Assembly (NCBI RefSeq): GCF_001705435.1
Contig: NZ_MDEN01000069.1
Coordinates: 682,001 to 746,000, forward strand
Length of the DNA stretch: 64,000 bases
From: Pseudomonas graminis
GTDB taxonomy: Bacteria; Pseudomonadota; Gammaproteobacteria; Pseudomonadales; Pseudomonadaceae
Reading direction: 5' to 3'
The position numbers were made by a program, and so were the translations under genes. The notes beneath the pieces are model-generated. The model was not told where the DNA came from, made no database searches, and worked only from the letters and a program-made list of their open reading frames with translations. Below, one piece after another: positions 24,761 to 33,783 of the stretch (positions are counted from its first letter, which is position 1; the number at the start of each line of letters is the position of its first letter).

Positions 24761-25747
24761 TTACTGCACCAGATTCTGCGGGCTGCCCGCCGCCCAGCCG
24801 GTGATGTTATCCAGCGTAGTCTGGGCGATCGCGCCGAGGGCCTCTTTGGTCAGAAACGCCTGATGGGCGGTGATCACCACGTTGGGAAATGTCAGCAGAC
24901 GGGCCAGCACATCGTCCTGCAGTGGCAGATCCGAGCGGTCCTCGAAAAACAGCTGGGCTTCCTCTTCATAGACGTCCAGGCCGAGGTAGCCCAACTGGCC
25001 GCTCTTGAGGGCGTCGATCAGCGCCGGCGTGTTCACCAGCGCGCCGCGCCCGGTATTGATCAGCATCGCGCCGCGCTGCATGCGCGACAGCGAATCCGGG
25101 TTGATCAGGTGCCGGGTGTGGTCGTTGAGCGGGCAATGCAGGCTGATGATCTGCGCTTCGGCGAGCAGTTCGTCGAGGGGCAGATAACGGGCGCCCAGTG
25201 CTTCGACCCGCGGGTTGGGGTACGGATCGTAGGCCAGCAATTGGCAGCCGAAGCCCGCCATGATCCGCGCGAACGTCGCCCCGATCTGCCCGGTGCCGAC
25301 CACGCCGACGGTCTTGCCCACCAGATCGAAACCGGTCAGGCCGTGCAGGCTGAAATCACCGTCGCGGGTGCGGTTGTAGGCGCGGTGCAGGTGGCGGTTC
25401 AGCGAGAGGATCAATGCCACCGCATGTTCTGCGACGGCATGGGGCGAGTAGGCCGGAACCCGCACGACGCTGAGGCCCAAGCGCTTGGCGACGGCGAGAT
25501 CAACGTGATTGAAACCGGCCGAGCGCAGGGCTATTAATCGGGTGCCGCCTGCGGCCAGTTGCTCCAGCACCGGTGCGCTCAGGTCATCGTTGATGAACGC
25601 GCAGACCACCTCGTACTGATCGGCCAGCGCCACCGTGTCCAGCGTCAACCGCGCGGGCTGGAAATGCAGCTCGATTTCCGGGGCGACCTGCGCGCCAAGA
25701 AAACTCTCGCGGTCGTAGGTCTGGCTGCTGTAGACAAGCGTGCGCAT
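24761..25747 (-). CDS. ldhA: D-lactate dehydrogenase (2-hydroxyacid dehydrogenase family)
   Basis: This 328-residue NAD-dependent enzyme has LIALRSAGFNHVDLAVAKRL, the Rossmann motif GVVGTGQIGATFARIMAGFG, the catalytic Arg in INTGRGALVNT, Glu in DVYEEEAQLFFEDRSD and His in VVITAHQAFLTKEAL. These match fermentative D-lactate dehydrogenases. In P. aeruginosa ldhA (PA0927) lies next to gacS (PA0928), the same order as here. It reduces pyruvate to D-lactate under low oxygen. Confidence 0.88.
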   Translation of the reverse strand: MRTLVYSSQTYDRESFLGAQVAPEIELHFQPARLTLDTVALADQYEVVCAFINDDLSAPVLEQLAAGGTRLIALRSAGFNHVDLAVAKRLGLSVVRVPAYSPHAVAEHAVALILSLNRHLHRAYNRTRDGDFSLHGLTGFDLVGKTVGVVGTGQIGATFARIMAGFGCQLLAYDPYPNPRVEALGARYLPLDELLAEAQIISLHCPLNDHTRHLINPDSLSRMQRGAMLINTGRGALVNTPALIDALKSGQLGYLGLDVYEEEAQLFFEDRSDLPLQDDVLARLLTFPNVVITAHQAFLTKEALGAIAQTTLDNITGWAAGSPQNLVQ

Positions 25748-25799
25748 GGTTGCTCCTTAAATGGCCTGACGTATGGCTGTCGCAGCAAACAAAGGTCCT

Positions 25800-25826
25800 G
25801 TGGGAGTGAGCTTGCTCGCGAAGGCG
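25800..25826. repeat. Single REP sequence
   Basis: GTGGGAGTGAGCTTGCTCGC followed by GAAGGCG is the common Pseudomonas REP core. It stands alone between ldhA and gacS, without an inverted partner in the gap. Confidence 0.65.
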
Positions 25827-25903
25827 TCCTGTCAACGCCCTTCATTTGACCTGACCCACCCCCCGCAGCCTATCCATCACAGAGCAAAAATCAGTGACCT
25901 GGA

Positions 25904-28657
25904 TCAAGCCGTCACGCGCGCCTCGGTTTCCAGTCGGCTGATGGCCTTCTCCAGTTCATCCAGGGCCTTGTCGCTGTCCGCCGATTCCTGCTTCAGCAGG
26001 GTCTCGCTGCGCTGGCACGCCGCGCGCAATTGCGGGACGCCGCAGTAACGGGTGGCGCCGTGGAGGCGGTGGACGCGTTCGATCAGCGCGACGTTGTCCC
26101 TGGCCTCGCGTGCAGTGAGGATGGCCTCGCGGTCAGTGGCGAGGGAGGCCAGCAGCATCGCCAGCATGTCCGCCGCCAGATCGGCTTTGCCCGCCGCCAG
26201 CCGCAGCCCTTCTTCGTGATCAAGGACCTGCAGATTGATGCCGCCCTGAGCGATTTCGATCGGCCGCTCCGGCGCTTGATTGCGCAGCGCCAGCCCGGTC
26301 CACTTCAGCACCACCTGCGCCAGTTGGCGCTCGCTGATCGGCTTGGTCAGGTAGTCGTCCATGCCGCTCTGCAACAGCGCGCGTTTCTCGTTGGCCATGG
26401 CGTGGGCGGTCAGGGCGACAATAGGCAGCGACGTGGCCTGACGCTCGCTCTCCCAGCTGCGAATTTCTTCGGTGGCCTGACGCCCGTCCATGCCCGGCAT
26501 CTGCACGTCCATCAGCACCAGATCGAAGGGTTCATCCTGCACCGCTTGCACCGCCGCATAACCACTGTCGACGGCCTTGACCTTGGCACCCATGTCTTCG
26601 AGCAAGGTCTGCACCAGCAACAGATTGGCCGGGTTGTCGTCGACGCAGAGAATGCGCGGCGGCCGGCTCGACAGCGGCTCCGGCACCTCGTTGCGCAACT
26701 GCTTGGGCTGGATCAGCTCCGACAGCGCGCGGCGCAGTTTGCGCGTACACGCAGGTTTGGCCTGCAACTGGTTGTAGGCGTCGGGCACGGAAAACTGATA
26801 CAGCGCCTGTTCGGTGGTCGGGCACAGCACCAGCACTTTGCAGTTGAGGTTTTCCAGGTCCCAGATCTGCTGGCGCAGGCGCTCGGGCGGCAGTTCGTGG
26901 GCGGTGACGCCGAGCACGGCCATGTCGATGGCGTGGGGCGTCTGGTGCACCACCGTCACGCCGTTGATGAGGTTTTCCAGATTGTTGAAGACCATCGGCT
27001 GCAGACCGCAGTCTTCCAGCTGATGCTCAAGCGCCTGACGCGACAGGTCGTGATGCTCCAGCACCGCCACTCGACGGCCCAGCAGCGGCGGGGCGGGCAG
27101 GTCTTCGAGGTCGTCGCGGGTTTTCGGCAGCGTCAGGCTGATCCAGAACTCCGAACCTTCCCCCGGCGTGCTCTCGACGCCGATCTCGCCGCCCATCTGC
27201 TCGACCAGCCGCTTGGAAATCACCAGCCCCAGCCCCGTGCCGCCGGAGTGCCGCGACAGGGAATTGTCCGCCTGGCTGAACGCCTGGAACAACGCGCGCA
27301 CGTCCTGGCTGGAGAGGCCGATGCCGGTGTCCTGCACGCTGATGCGCAACTGCACGGTGGTGTCGTGTTCCTCCTCCAGCATCGCCCGCGCAACGATAGT
27401 GCCCTCGCGGGTGAACTTGATCGCGTTGCTGACCAGGTTGGTCAGTATCTGCCGTAGCCGCAGCGGATCGCCCACCAGCGACAGTGGCGTGTCGCGATAG
27501 ACCAGACTCACCAGCTCCAGCTGTTTGGCGTGGGCGGCGGGGGCGAGGATGGTCAGGGTGTCCTGCAACAGGTCGCGCAGGTTGAACGGGATCGCGTCGA
27601 GGACCAGCTTGCCGGCCTCGATCTTCGAGAAATCCAGGATCTCGTTGATGATGCTCAAGAGGTTGTCGGCGGATTTTTCGATGGTGCCCAGGTAATCGTA
27701 CTGACGCGGGGTCAGTTCGCTTTTCTGCAACAGGTGGGTGAAGCCGAGGATGCCGTTGAGCGGCGTGCGGATTTCATGGCTCATATTCGCCAGAAACTCG
27801 GATTTGATCCGGCTGGCCTCCAGGGCTTCCTTGCGCGCCAGGTCCAGCTCGATGTTCTGGATCTCGATGGTTTCCAGGTTCTGGCGCACGTCTTCGGTGG
27901 CCTGCTCGATGCTGTGCTGCAATTCTTCCTGGGCGTTCTGCAACGTCGCCGCCATGCGGTTGATGCCCGACCCCAGTTCGTCCAGCTCGTAACTGCCCAT
28001 GGGCGGCAATCGCGCTTCCAGATTACCGTCCTTGAGCTGGGCGACGACGTGTTTGATCTGGGTGATCGGGCCGTTGATGGTGCGGCTCATGCGCAACGAC
28101 AGAATGGCGGTCAGACCGAGACCGATGACAATCAGGATGAGGCTGGCAAACAGGCTGCGATAACCGCGCAGCAGGGTGCCGTTGTGGGACAGCTCCAGCT
28201 CGACCCAGCCGAGCAGGCGGTCGGCTTCGGCGGGAACCACATCGCCGGTCAGGTGGCGACTGCGCCCGAACACCGGCATCAGGTAGCGGGTCGCGTCGTT
28301 TTCCGAGCGCTGCAGCATGTGCGTGCTGTTACCGATGGGGGCCTGATTGATCATGCTGGGGCCGGCGTGGGCCAGCATTCCCCGCTCTGCATTGAGGAAC
28401 GACACCGCGCGCACGTCGGCCTGCTCCAGCACCTGGCCGGCGATGCGTTCGAGCATGGCTTGGTCACCGCTGGCCAGCGCGGCGGCAGACAGCGGCGCCA
28501 GCTCGTTGGCAATCATCTCGCCACGCTTGAGCAACTGGGTCTGCAATTCGGTGAGCTGCATCCAGGTGAAATACCCGCCCAGCAGCGCCGCCATCAGGCA
28601 CGCCGGCAGCAGAGTCAGCAGCATGACGCGGCCTTTGATGCCCACTTTTCTCAGCAC
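25904..28657 (-). CDS. gacS: Hybrid sensor histidine kinase GacS
   Basis: This is a 917-residue protein, the usual GacS length. It starts with GTG at 28657 after GGAGAAGAAGT; the frame continues upstream to 28834 without family sequence. Domains in order: TM1 (~12-32), periplasmic sensor (~35-165), TM2 (~168-188), HAMP (~190-245), His kinase with H294 in NMSHEIRTPLNG, ATPase (SGGTGLGLVISKRLVEQMGG), receiver with Asp in FDLVLMDVQMPGMDG, and Hpt with His in RVHRLHGATRYCG. GacS drives the GacA-Rsm switch controlling secondary metabolites and lifestyle. The neighbours ldhA and cysM-relA match other Pseudomonas. Confidence 0.95.
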   Translation of the reverse strand: MLRKVGIKGRVMLLTLLPACLMAALLGGYFTWMQLTELQTQLLKRGEMIANELAPLSAAALASGDQAMLERIAGQVLEQADVRAVSFLNAERGMLAHAGPSMINQAPIGNSTHMLQRSENDATRYLMPVFGRSRHLTGDVVPAEADRLLGWVELELSHNGTLLRGYRSLFASLILIVIGLGLTAILSLRMSRTINGPITQIKHVVAQLKDGNLEARLPPMGSYELDELGSGINRMAATLQNAQEELQHSIEQATEDVRQNLETIEIQNIELDLARKEALEASRIKSEFLANMSHEIRTPLNGILGFTHLLQKSELTPRQYDYLGTIEKSADNLLSIINEILDFSKIEAGKLVLDAIPFNLRDLLQDTLTILAPAAHAKQLELVSLVYRDTPLSLVGDPLRLRQILTNLVSNAIKFTREGTIVARAMLEEEHDTTVQLRISVQDTGIGLSSQDVRALFQAFSQADNSLSRHSGGTGLGLVISKRLVEQMGGEIGVESTPGEGSEFWISLTLPKTRDDLEDLPAPPLLGRRVAVLEHHDLSRQALEHQLEDCGLQPMVFNNLENLINGVTVVHQTPHAIDMAVLGVTAHELPPERLRQQIWDLENLNCKVLVLCPTTEQALYQFSVPDAYNQLQAKPACTRKLRRALSELIQPKQLRNEVPEPLSSRPPRILCVDDNPANLLLVQTLLEDMGAKVKAVDSGYAAVQAVQDEPFDLVLMDVQMPGMDGRQATEEIRSWESERQATSLPIVALTAHAMANEKRALLQSGMDDYLTKPISERQLAQVVLKWTGLALRNQAPERPIEIAQGGINLQVLDHEEGLRLAAGKADLAADMLAMLLASLATDREAILTAREARDNVALIERVHRLHGATRYCGVPQLRAACQRSETLLKQESADSDKALDELEKAISRLETEARVTA

Positions 28658-28806
28658 ACTTCTTCTCCAACAACCCGGCATGAATTCAGGCAACCGCTGC
28701 GCCAGTGCAGCGTGTGGCGCTCGATCACTGCGCAGTGTAGTCATTTGCGCCTCGTGCACACAGTGCGCCGACGCGTGCCGACCTGATGGAACTGGACACT
28801 GCCCTA

Positions 28807-28900
28807 GTAGGACTGGCTTTAGCCGGGAAGGCATTGGAGGTCACACCGCGAAATTTGATGGTGCCCAAACCGGCCTCTTCCCGGCTGAAGCCAGTCCTAC
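28807..28900. repeat. 92-base palindromic element, copy 4
   Basis: The arms are GTAGGACTGGCTTTAGCC-GGGAAG and CTTCCCGGCTGAAGCCAGTC-CTAC. The inner region (AGGTCACACCGCGAAATTTG) differs from the copies near hydroxyproline genes, showing subfamilies. Confidence 0.75.
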
Positions 28901-28943
28901 GGGAGCGCGGCGTGCACACTTGATGGAGCTGGACATATCCCTT

Positions 28944-29037
28944 GTAGGACTGGCTTTAGCCGGGAAGGCATTGGAGGTCACACCGCGAAATTTGCTGGTG
29001 CCCAAACCGGCCTCTTCCCGGCTAAAGCCGGTCCTAC
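28944..29037. repeat. 92-base palindromic element, copy 5
   Basis: This is a tandem partner of copy 4, almost identical including the inner region and the leading TGATGGAGCTGGACA flank, so the duplicated unit is about 137 bases. Confidence 0.75.
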
Positions 29038-29143
29038 CGAAGCACGTTGCTCCCATTGGAGAACGCATCGCCGGCAGGCCAGCATTGCCCCATGGCGCGC
29101 AATCTTGAATAATCCGCTGCTTGAGAATCAATCGCAGACGCCA

Positions 29144-29890
29144 ATGACTCCCGCCAGCATTCACCGCCCCCACATACTCGCCATCGAGGACGATGTCGTG
29201 CTCGGTGCGTTCGTTCATGATCAGCTTGATCGCTGCGGGTTTCAGGTGACCTGGTGCCAGAACGGCGTCGAAGGGCTGGCCTGCGCGCAACGCGAACCGT
29301 TCGACGTGGTGGTGATGGACATCCTGCTGCCGGGCATGAACGGCCTCGACATCCTCACCCATCTGCGTCGCCGCCACAGCATGCCGATCATCCTCATGTC
29401 TGCCCTCGGCGCCGAGGCCGACCGCATCACCGGCTTCCAGAACGGCGCCGACGATTACCTGCCCAAACCCTTCAGCGTCGATGAACTGCGGGTGCGCATC
29501 GAGGCGATCCTGCGCCGGGTCGACCTGGAACGTCGCTTCCACGCCCTGACGGCGATCGAGCCCGAGCCCAGCGTCGAAAAAGCCGATGAAGACAGTTTGA
29601 CCTTCGACGAAGCGCGCTGTGACGTCTTCTTCGCCGACGCCCCGGCGCAATTGACCGGCAGCGAATACCGTCTGCTGGAAACCCTGTGGCGCAATCCCGA
29701 AGACGTCCTCAGCAAAGCCTTCCTTTATCAGCACGTCTTGCAGCGCGGCTACTCGCGGCATGACCGCAGCCTGGACATGCACATCAGCCAGATTCGTCGC
29801 AAGCTCAAAGCCGTCGGCTATCAGGCGCGGCAGCTGCGCACGGTCTGGGGCAAAGGCTACGTGCTCACGGCGGCGGTGGCGGATGCCTGA
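29144..29890 (+). CDS. OmpR-family response regulator, PirR-like
   Basis: This 248-residue protein has a receiver domain (HILAIEDDVVLGAFVHDQLD; phosphoacceptor in FDVVVMDILLPGMNG; Lys in DDYLPKPFSVDEL) and an OmpR winged helix (LTGSEYRLLETLWRNPEDVL ... SLDMHISQIRRKLKAVG ... LRTVWGKGYVL). The kinase gene starts 8 bases after its stop. P. aeruginosa has PirR/PirS at this place next to gacS, so this pair is probably orthologous, though no pirA siderophore receptor is adjacent here. The ATG at 29144 is preferred over a TTG at 29105. Confidence 0.8.
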   Translation: MTPASIHRPHILAIEDDVVLGAFVHDQLDRCGFQVTWCQNGVEGLACAQREPFDVVVMDILLPGMNGLDILTHLRRRHSMPIILMSALGAEADRITGFQNGADDYLPKPFSVDELRVRIEAILRRVDLERRFHALTAIEPEPSVEKADEDSLTFDEARCDVFFADAPAQLTGSEYRLLETLWRNPEDVLSKAFLYQHVLQRGYSRHDRSLDMHISQIRRKLKAVGYQARQLRTVWGKGYVLTAAVADA

Positions 29891-29898
29891 GGTGTTGA

Positions 29899-31287
29899 AT
29901 GCCTGAGTCACGCAAACGGCTGCCCGGCCGGCATTCGCTGTTCTGGAAACTGGCGGTCCTGCTGGTCGGCTTCTGCCTGCTGATGATCTGGCTCAGCTGG
30001 TATTGGGGCCGCTACATCGAGACCCGCAACGCCTATCTCAACGCCGAGGCCCATCAGGTGCTGAACGACTACGCGGCGCAGGCCGAACGGGCGTGGAGCA
30101 GGGGTGGCCAGCGCGGCGTCGACGAATGGCTGAAGCAGGTCCGTCAGCAGGAACCCGGCTGGGTCGGGGTCATCGGCAGCGATTTGCAATCACTCGGCAG
30201 CGCGCGGCTGACCCGCGAGCAGTTTCAACGCCTGACCTTCATGCGCGGCATCGACTGGCCGATGAGCACGCGGCAGAAAACCGTGCCCTGGCTGAAGATC
30301 CCGTTTCCCGGTAACCCGGACGCGGGCAGTCTGGTGATCGAACTGCCGGAGCGCTTCAAGCCGGGCCGTTATGCGCTGATCGGGCAGATCCTCACCAACG
30401 GGCTGATTCCCGCGCTGTTCACCCTGCTGTTGTGCGTCGGGCTGTATCGCCTGCTGATTCGTCCGCTCAATCAATTGCGCGAACAGGCCAACGCATGGCG
30501 CGCCGATCGGCTGACCAGCCGACTGTCGCCGCAAATGACCGAGCGCCGTGATGAACTGGGTGAGCTGAACCGCGCCTTCGACCACATGGCCGCGCGCCTG
30601 CACTCGACGGTGCAGGTTCAGCAGCAGTTATTGCGCGATCTTTCCCACGAACTGCGCACGCCCCTGAGTCGCCTGCGGGTGGCCTGCGACAGCGAGCAAA
30701 GCCTGCCCGAACTGCGCGAGCGCCTGAGCCGGGAGGTGGATGGCATGCGCCGGCTGGTGGACGACACCCTGCAACTCGCCTGGCTCGACACCGAGCGCGA
30801 AAAACTGCCCGACGAGGACATTCAGGTGGTGGCGCTGTGGGAGATGCTGGTGGATGACGCCTGTTTCGAAACCTGCTGGCCGTCCCGTCAGTTGCGCTGC
30901 GATCTGGACAGCGAGTGCTGGGTCAGTGGCCATCTCAACACCCTGGCCCAGGCGCTGGAAAACATTCTGCGCAATGCCATCCGCCACTCGCCGCCCGAGG
31001 GCATCGTGCGCCTGGACGGTCGGCGTGAGGGCGATGACTGGCTTTTGTGGCTCGAAGATCAAGGCGGCGGGATCGACGAGGGCGATCTCGAGCGGATCTT
31101 CGCGCCGTTCATCCGTCTGGACGGCGCCCGCCCCGGCGACGGTGGTTTCGGCCTGGGTCTGAGCATCGCGCGCAACTCGCTGCGCCTGCAGGGCGGGGAC
31201 TTGTGGGCGGAGAACACCGGGCAGGGCTTGAGGATGATCATGCGGTTGCCGGCGCGGAACAATCCGCCTTATTCCATTCAGCGATAA
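29899..31287 (+). CDS. Sensor histidine kinase, PirS-like
   Basis: This 462-residue kinase has two membrane segments (FWKLAVLLVGFCLLMIWLSW ~15-35; NGLIPALFTLLLCVGLYRLL ~165-190) enclosing a ~130-residue periplasmic domain, a HAMP linker, the phosphoacceptor His in DLSHELRTPLSRLR, the N box NILRNAIRHSPPEG and the G boxes in DQGGGIDEGDLERIF and GGFGLGLSIAR. It is the partner of the preceding regulator. Signal unknown. Confidence 0.85.
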   Translation: MPESRKRLPGRHSLFWKLAVLLVGFCLLMIWLSWYWGRYIETRNAYLNAEAHQVLNDYAAQAERAWSRGGQRGVDEWLKQVRQQEPGWVGVIGSDLQSLGSARLTREQFQRLTFMRGIDWPMSTRQKTVPWLKIPFPGNPDAGSLVIELPERFKPGRYALIGQILTNGLIPALFTLLLCVGLYRLLIRPLNQLREQANAWRADRLTSRLSPQMTERRDELGELNRAFDHMAARLHSTVQVQQQLLRDLSHELRTPLSRLRVACDSEQSLPELRERLSREVDGMRRLVDDTLQLAWLDTEREKLPDEDIQVVALWEMLVDDACFETCWPSRQLRCDLDSECWVSGHLNTLAQALENILRNAIRHSPPEGIVRLDGRREGDDWLLWLEDQGGGIDEGDLERIFAPFIRLDGARPGDGGFGLGLSIARNSLRLQGGDLWAENTGQGLRMIMRLPARNNPPYSIQR

Positions 31288-31369
31288 CCCCCTCACTTTG
31301 CGTGATATGGGCTGGCGACGATTGCCGGTATGATAGGCGACCCCCGCACGTCTGGATCGCGAACACGCC

Positions 31370-32272
31370 ATGACCCTGCAGTATCAAACCATCGCCGATT
31401 GCGTCGGCAACACCCCGCTGGTGCGTCTGCAACGCATGGCCGGGAACACCAGCAACACGTTGCTGCTCAAGCTCGAAGGCAATAACCCGGCCGGTTCCGT
31501 GAAGGACCGCCCGGCGCTTTCGATGATTACCCGCGCCGAACTGCGCGGGCAGATCCACCCCGGCGACACCCTGATCGAAGCCACCTCCGGCAACACCGGC
31601 ATCGCCCTGGCCATGGCCGCGGCGATCAAGGGCTACCGCATGATTCTCATCATGCCCGACAACTCCAGCGCCGAGCGCAAGGCCGCCATGACCGCTTATG
31701 GCGCCGAGCTGATTCTGGTCAGCAAGGAAGAGGGCATGGAAGGCGCCCGTGACATGGCCGAGCGCATGCAGGCCGAAGGCCACGGCAAAGTGCTCGACCA
31801 GTTCGCCAACGGCGACAATCCCCAGGCGCACTATGTCGGCACCGGCCCGGAAATCTGGCGGCAGACCGGCGGCACCGTCACCCATTTCATCAGCTCCATG
31901 GGCACCACCGGCACCATCATGGGCACCTCGCGCTTTCTCAAGGAACAGAACCCGGACATCCAGATCGTCGGCCTCCAGCCTATGGATGGCGCGTCGATTC
32001 CGGGCATTCGCCGCTGGCCTCAGGATTACCTGCCGAGTATTTATCAGGCCGACCGCGTTGACCGGATTCTGGACATGGGCCAGGCCGAAGCCGAGGACGT
32101 CATGCGTCGTCTGGCACGGGAAGAAGGTATTTTCTGCGGCGTGTCATCGGGCGGCTCCGTCGCCGGGATGCTGCGGCTGTCGCAGGAAGTCGAAAACGCG
32201 GTGATGGTCGCGATCATTTGTGACCGCGGCGACCGTTACCTGTCGACCGGCGTCTACGATGCGCCCAACTGA
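31370..32272 (+). CDS. cysM: Cysteine synthase B
   Basis: This 300-residue PLP enzyme has the lysine in NNPAGSVKDRPALSMI, the phosphate loop EATSGNTGIALAMA, and the C-terminal GVSSGGSVAGML. The residues RRWPQDYLPSIY in the substrate region are typical of CysM rather than CysK. It makes cysteine (or S-sulfocysteine) from O-acetylserine. Its stop overlaps the rlmD start by one base (TGATG), so the two are coupled. Confidence 0.93.
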   Translation: MTLQYQTIADCVGNTPLVRLQRMAGNTSNTLLLKLEGNNPAGSVKDRPALSMITRAELRGQIHPGDTLIEATSGNTGIALAMAAAIKGYRMILIMPDNSSAERKAAMTAYGAELILVSKEEGMEGARDMAERMQAEGHGKVLDQFANGDNPQAHYVGTGPEIWRQTGGTVTHFISSMGTTGTIMGTSRFLKEQNPDIQIVGLQPMDGASIPGIRRWPQDYLPSIYQADRVDRILDMGQAEAEDVMRRLAREEGIFCGVSSGGSVAGMLRLSQEVENAVMVAIICDRGDRYLSTGVYDAPN

Positions 32273-33627
32273 TGGCCAAGCGTGATGCAGGCCTGCGTTT
32301 CCAGCCCAGCGGCGGCACCCGGACCGCGCAGGTCCCCACCGGTAAAAAACAACGCCTGACCATCGAGCGGCTGGCCAACGACGGTCGCGGCATCGCTTTC
32401 GTCGACGGCCGCACCTGGTTTGTCATGGGCAGTCTGGCCGGCGAAGAGGTCGAGGCCCGCGTGCTCAATGCCCACGGCAAAGTGGTCGAAGCCCGCACCG
32501 AGCGCGTGTTCCAGGCCAGTCCTGTGCGCCGGCCAGCCGCGTGCCCGCATTTTGGCCGTTGCGGCGGCTGCAGCACCCAGCACATGCCCCACGCCGAACA
32601 GCTCGCCCTGAAACAGAGCATGCTTGCCGAGCAATTGAGCCGCATCGCCGGGGTCGAGCCGCAGGAATGGGCCGCGCCCCTGACCGGCGATGAATACGCC
32701 TACCGCCGCCGCGCCCGCGTCGCCGTGCGCTGGGACGTCCGCGCCAAACGCCTGGACGTCGGATTCCGCGCCGCCGCGAGTCAGGACATCATCGCCATCG
32801 AACAATGCCCGGTGCTGGTACAGGCCTTGCAACCGATCATGACAGCGTTGGCGCCCATGCTCCGCCGTCTGAGCAAACCTCAGGCGCTGGGGCATGTCGA
32901 GCTGTTCAGCGGTTCGGCCAATGCCGTGCTGCTGCGGCACACTGCGCCGTTGCCTGAAAACGATCTGGCCATTCTCAAAGCATTTTGCGACACCCATGAC
33001 GCGCAACTGTGGTTGCACGGCGAAGGCGAACCGCAACCGGTCGACCCTTCCGCGCAACTGGGCTACCGCCTGGAACCGTGGAATCTGTCCCTGGCCTATC
33101 GCCCTGGCGACTTCGTGCAGGTCAATGCTCAGGTCAACACCGCGATGATCGAACAGGCGCTGGCCTGGCTCGCGCCGGACAAGGACGAACGAGTGCTGGA
33201 CTTGTTCTGCGGGCTTGGTAACTTCGCCCTACCGCTGGCGCAAATGACGCGCGACGTGGTGGCCGTGGAGGGCGTCGAGGCCATGGTTCAGCGGGCGACG
33301 GCCAATGCCGCCGTCAACGGTTTAAGCAACGTGACGTTTTATCAGGCCGATCTGTCGCACCCACTGGACAAGGCGGCCTGGGTGGCGGAAGGTTTCGCCG
33401 CAGTGCTGCTCGATCCGCCGCGTGACGGGGCGTTCGAAGCAGTGGGCAAGCTCAAGTCGCTGGGCGCTCAACGCGTCCTTTATGTGTCGTGCAACCCGGC
33501 CACGCTGGCGCGCGACACGGTTGAATTGATCAAGCAGGGCTACCGTTTAAAACGTGCCGGAATCCTCGATATGTTCCCGCAGACAGCGCATGTCGAGGCG
33601 ATGGCGTTATTTGAAGCGAGCAAGTGA
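32272..33627 (+). CDS. rlmD: 23S rRNA (uracil(1939)-C(5))-methyltransferase
   Basis: This 451-residue protein has an N-terminal TRAM domain (LTIERLANDGRGIAFVDGRT), a four-cysteine Fe-S site (CPHFGRCGGC plus a later cysteine), the SAM site VLDLFCGLGNFALPLA, the catalytic region LLDPPRDGA and the nucleophile Cys in LYVSCNPATLARD. All identify RlmD (RumA), which methylates U1939 of 23S rRNA. It is followed by relA after 156 bases, as in other Pseudomonas. Confidence 0.95.
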   Translation: MAKRDAGLRFQPSGGTRTAQVPTGKKQRLTIERLANDGRGIAFVDGRTWFVMGSLAGEEVEARVLNAHGKVVEARTERVFQASPVRRPAACPHFGRCGGCSTQHMPHAEQLALKQSMLAEQLSRIAGVEPQEWAAPLTGDEYAYRRRARVAVRWDVRAKRLDVGFRAAASQDIIAIEQCPVLVQALQPIMTALAPMLRRLSKPQALGHVELFSGSANAVLLRHTAPLPENDLAILKAFCDTHDAQLWLHGEGEPQPVDPSAQLGYRLEPWNLSLAYRPGDFVQVNAQVNTAMIEQALAWLAPDKDERVLDLFCGLGNFALPLAQMTRDVVAVEGVEAMVQRATANAAVNGLSNVTFYQADLSHPLDKAAWVAEGFAAVLLDPPRDGAFEAVGKLKSLGAQRVLYVSCNPATLARDTVELIKQGYRLKRAGILDMFPQTAHVEAMALFEASK

Positions 33628-33783
33628 GGCGGCGGCTCAGGAAATGCCGATGCCTTACACGGAGTCTCGTTTAATCCGACTGGCCCGCGCGTACACGACC
33701 TTGCATGGCCCGCAAGGCGCACGCGCTCAAGAAGGCCGGCGACTGATGGCGCATTTCATCGCGCCGTAGGGAAGGTAAGCAAC

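Larger units (their letters stand above)
28658..29143. other. Divergent gap with two tandem palindromic elements
   Basis: The 486 bases between gacS and the response regulator hold promoters for both and two copies of the 92-base palindromic element (28807-28900 and 28944-29037) at a 137-base period. No coding sequence is apparent. Confidence 0.6.

Noticed and set aside
33644..33769. Possible 41-residue peptide between rlmD and relA (starts MPMPYTESRL)
   Set aside because: An AGGA lies close to the ATG, but length, lack of known homology and position in an ordinary gap make it too weak to list as a gene.
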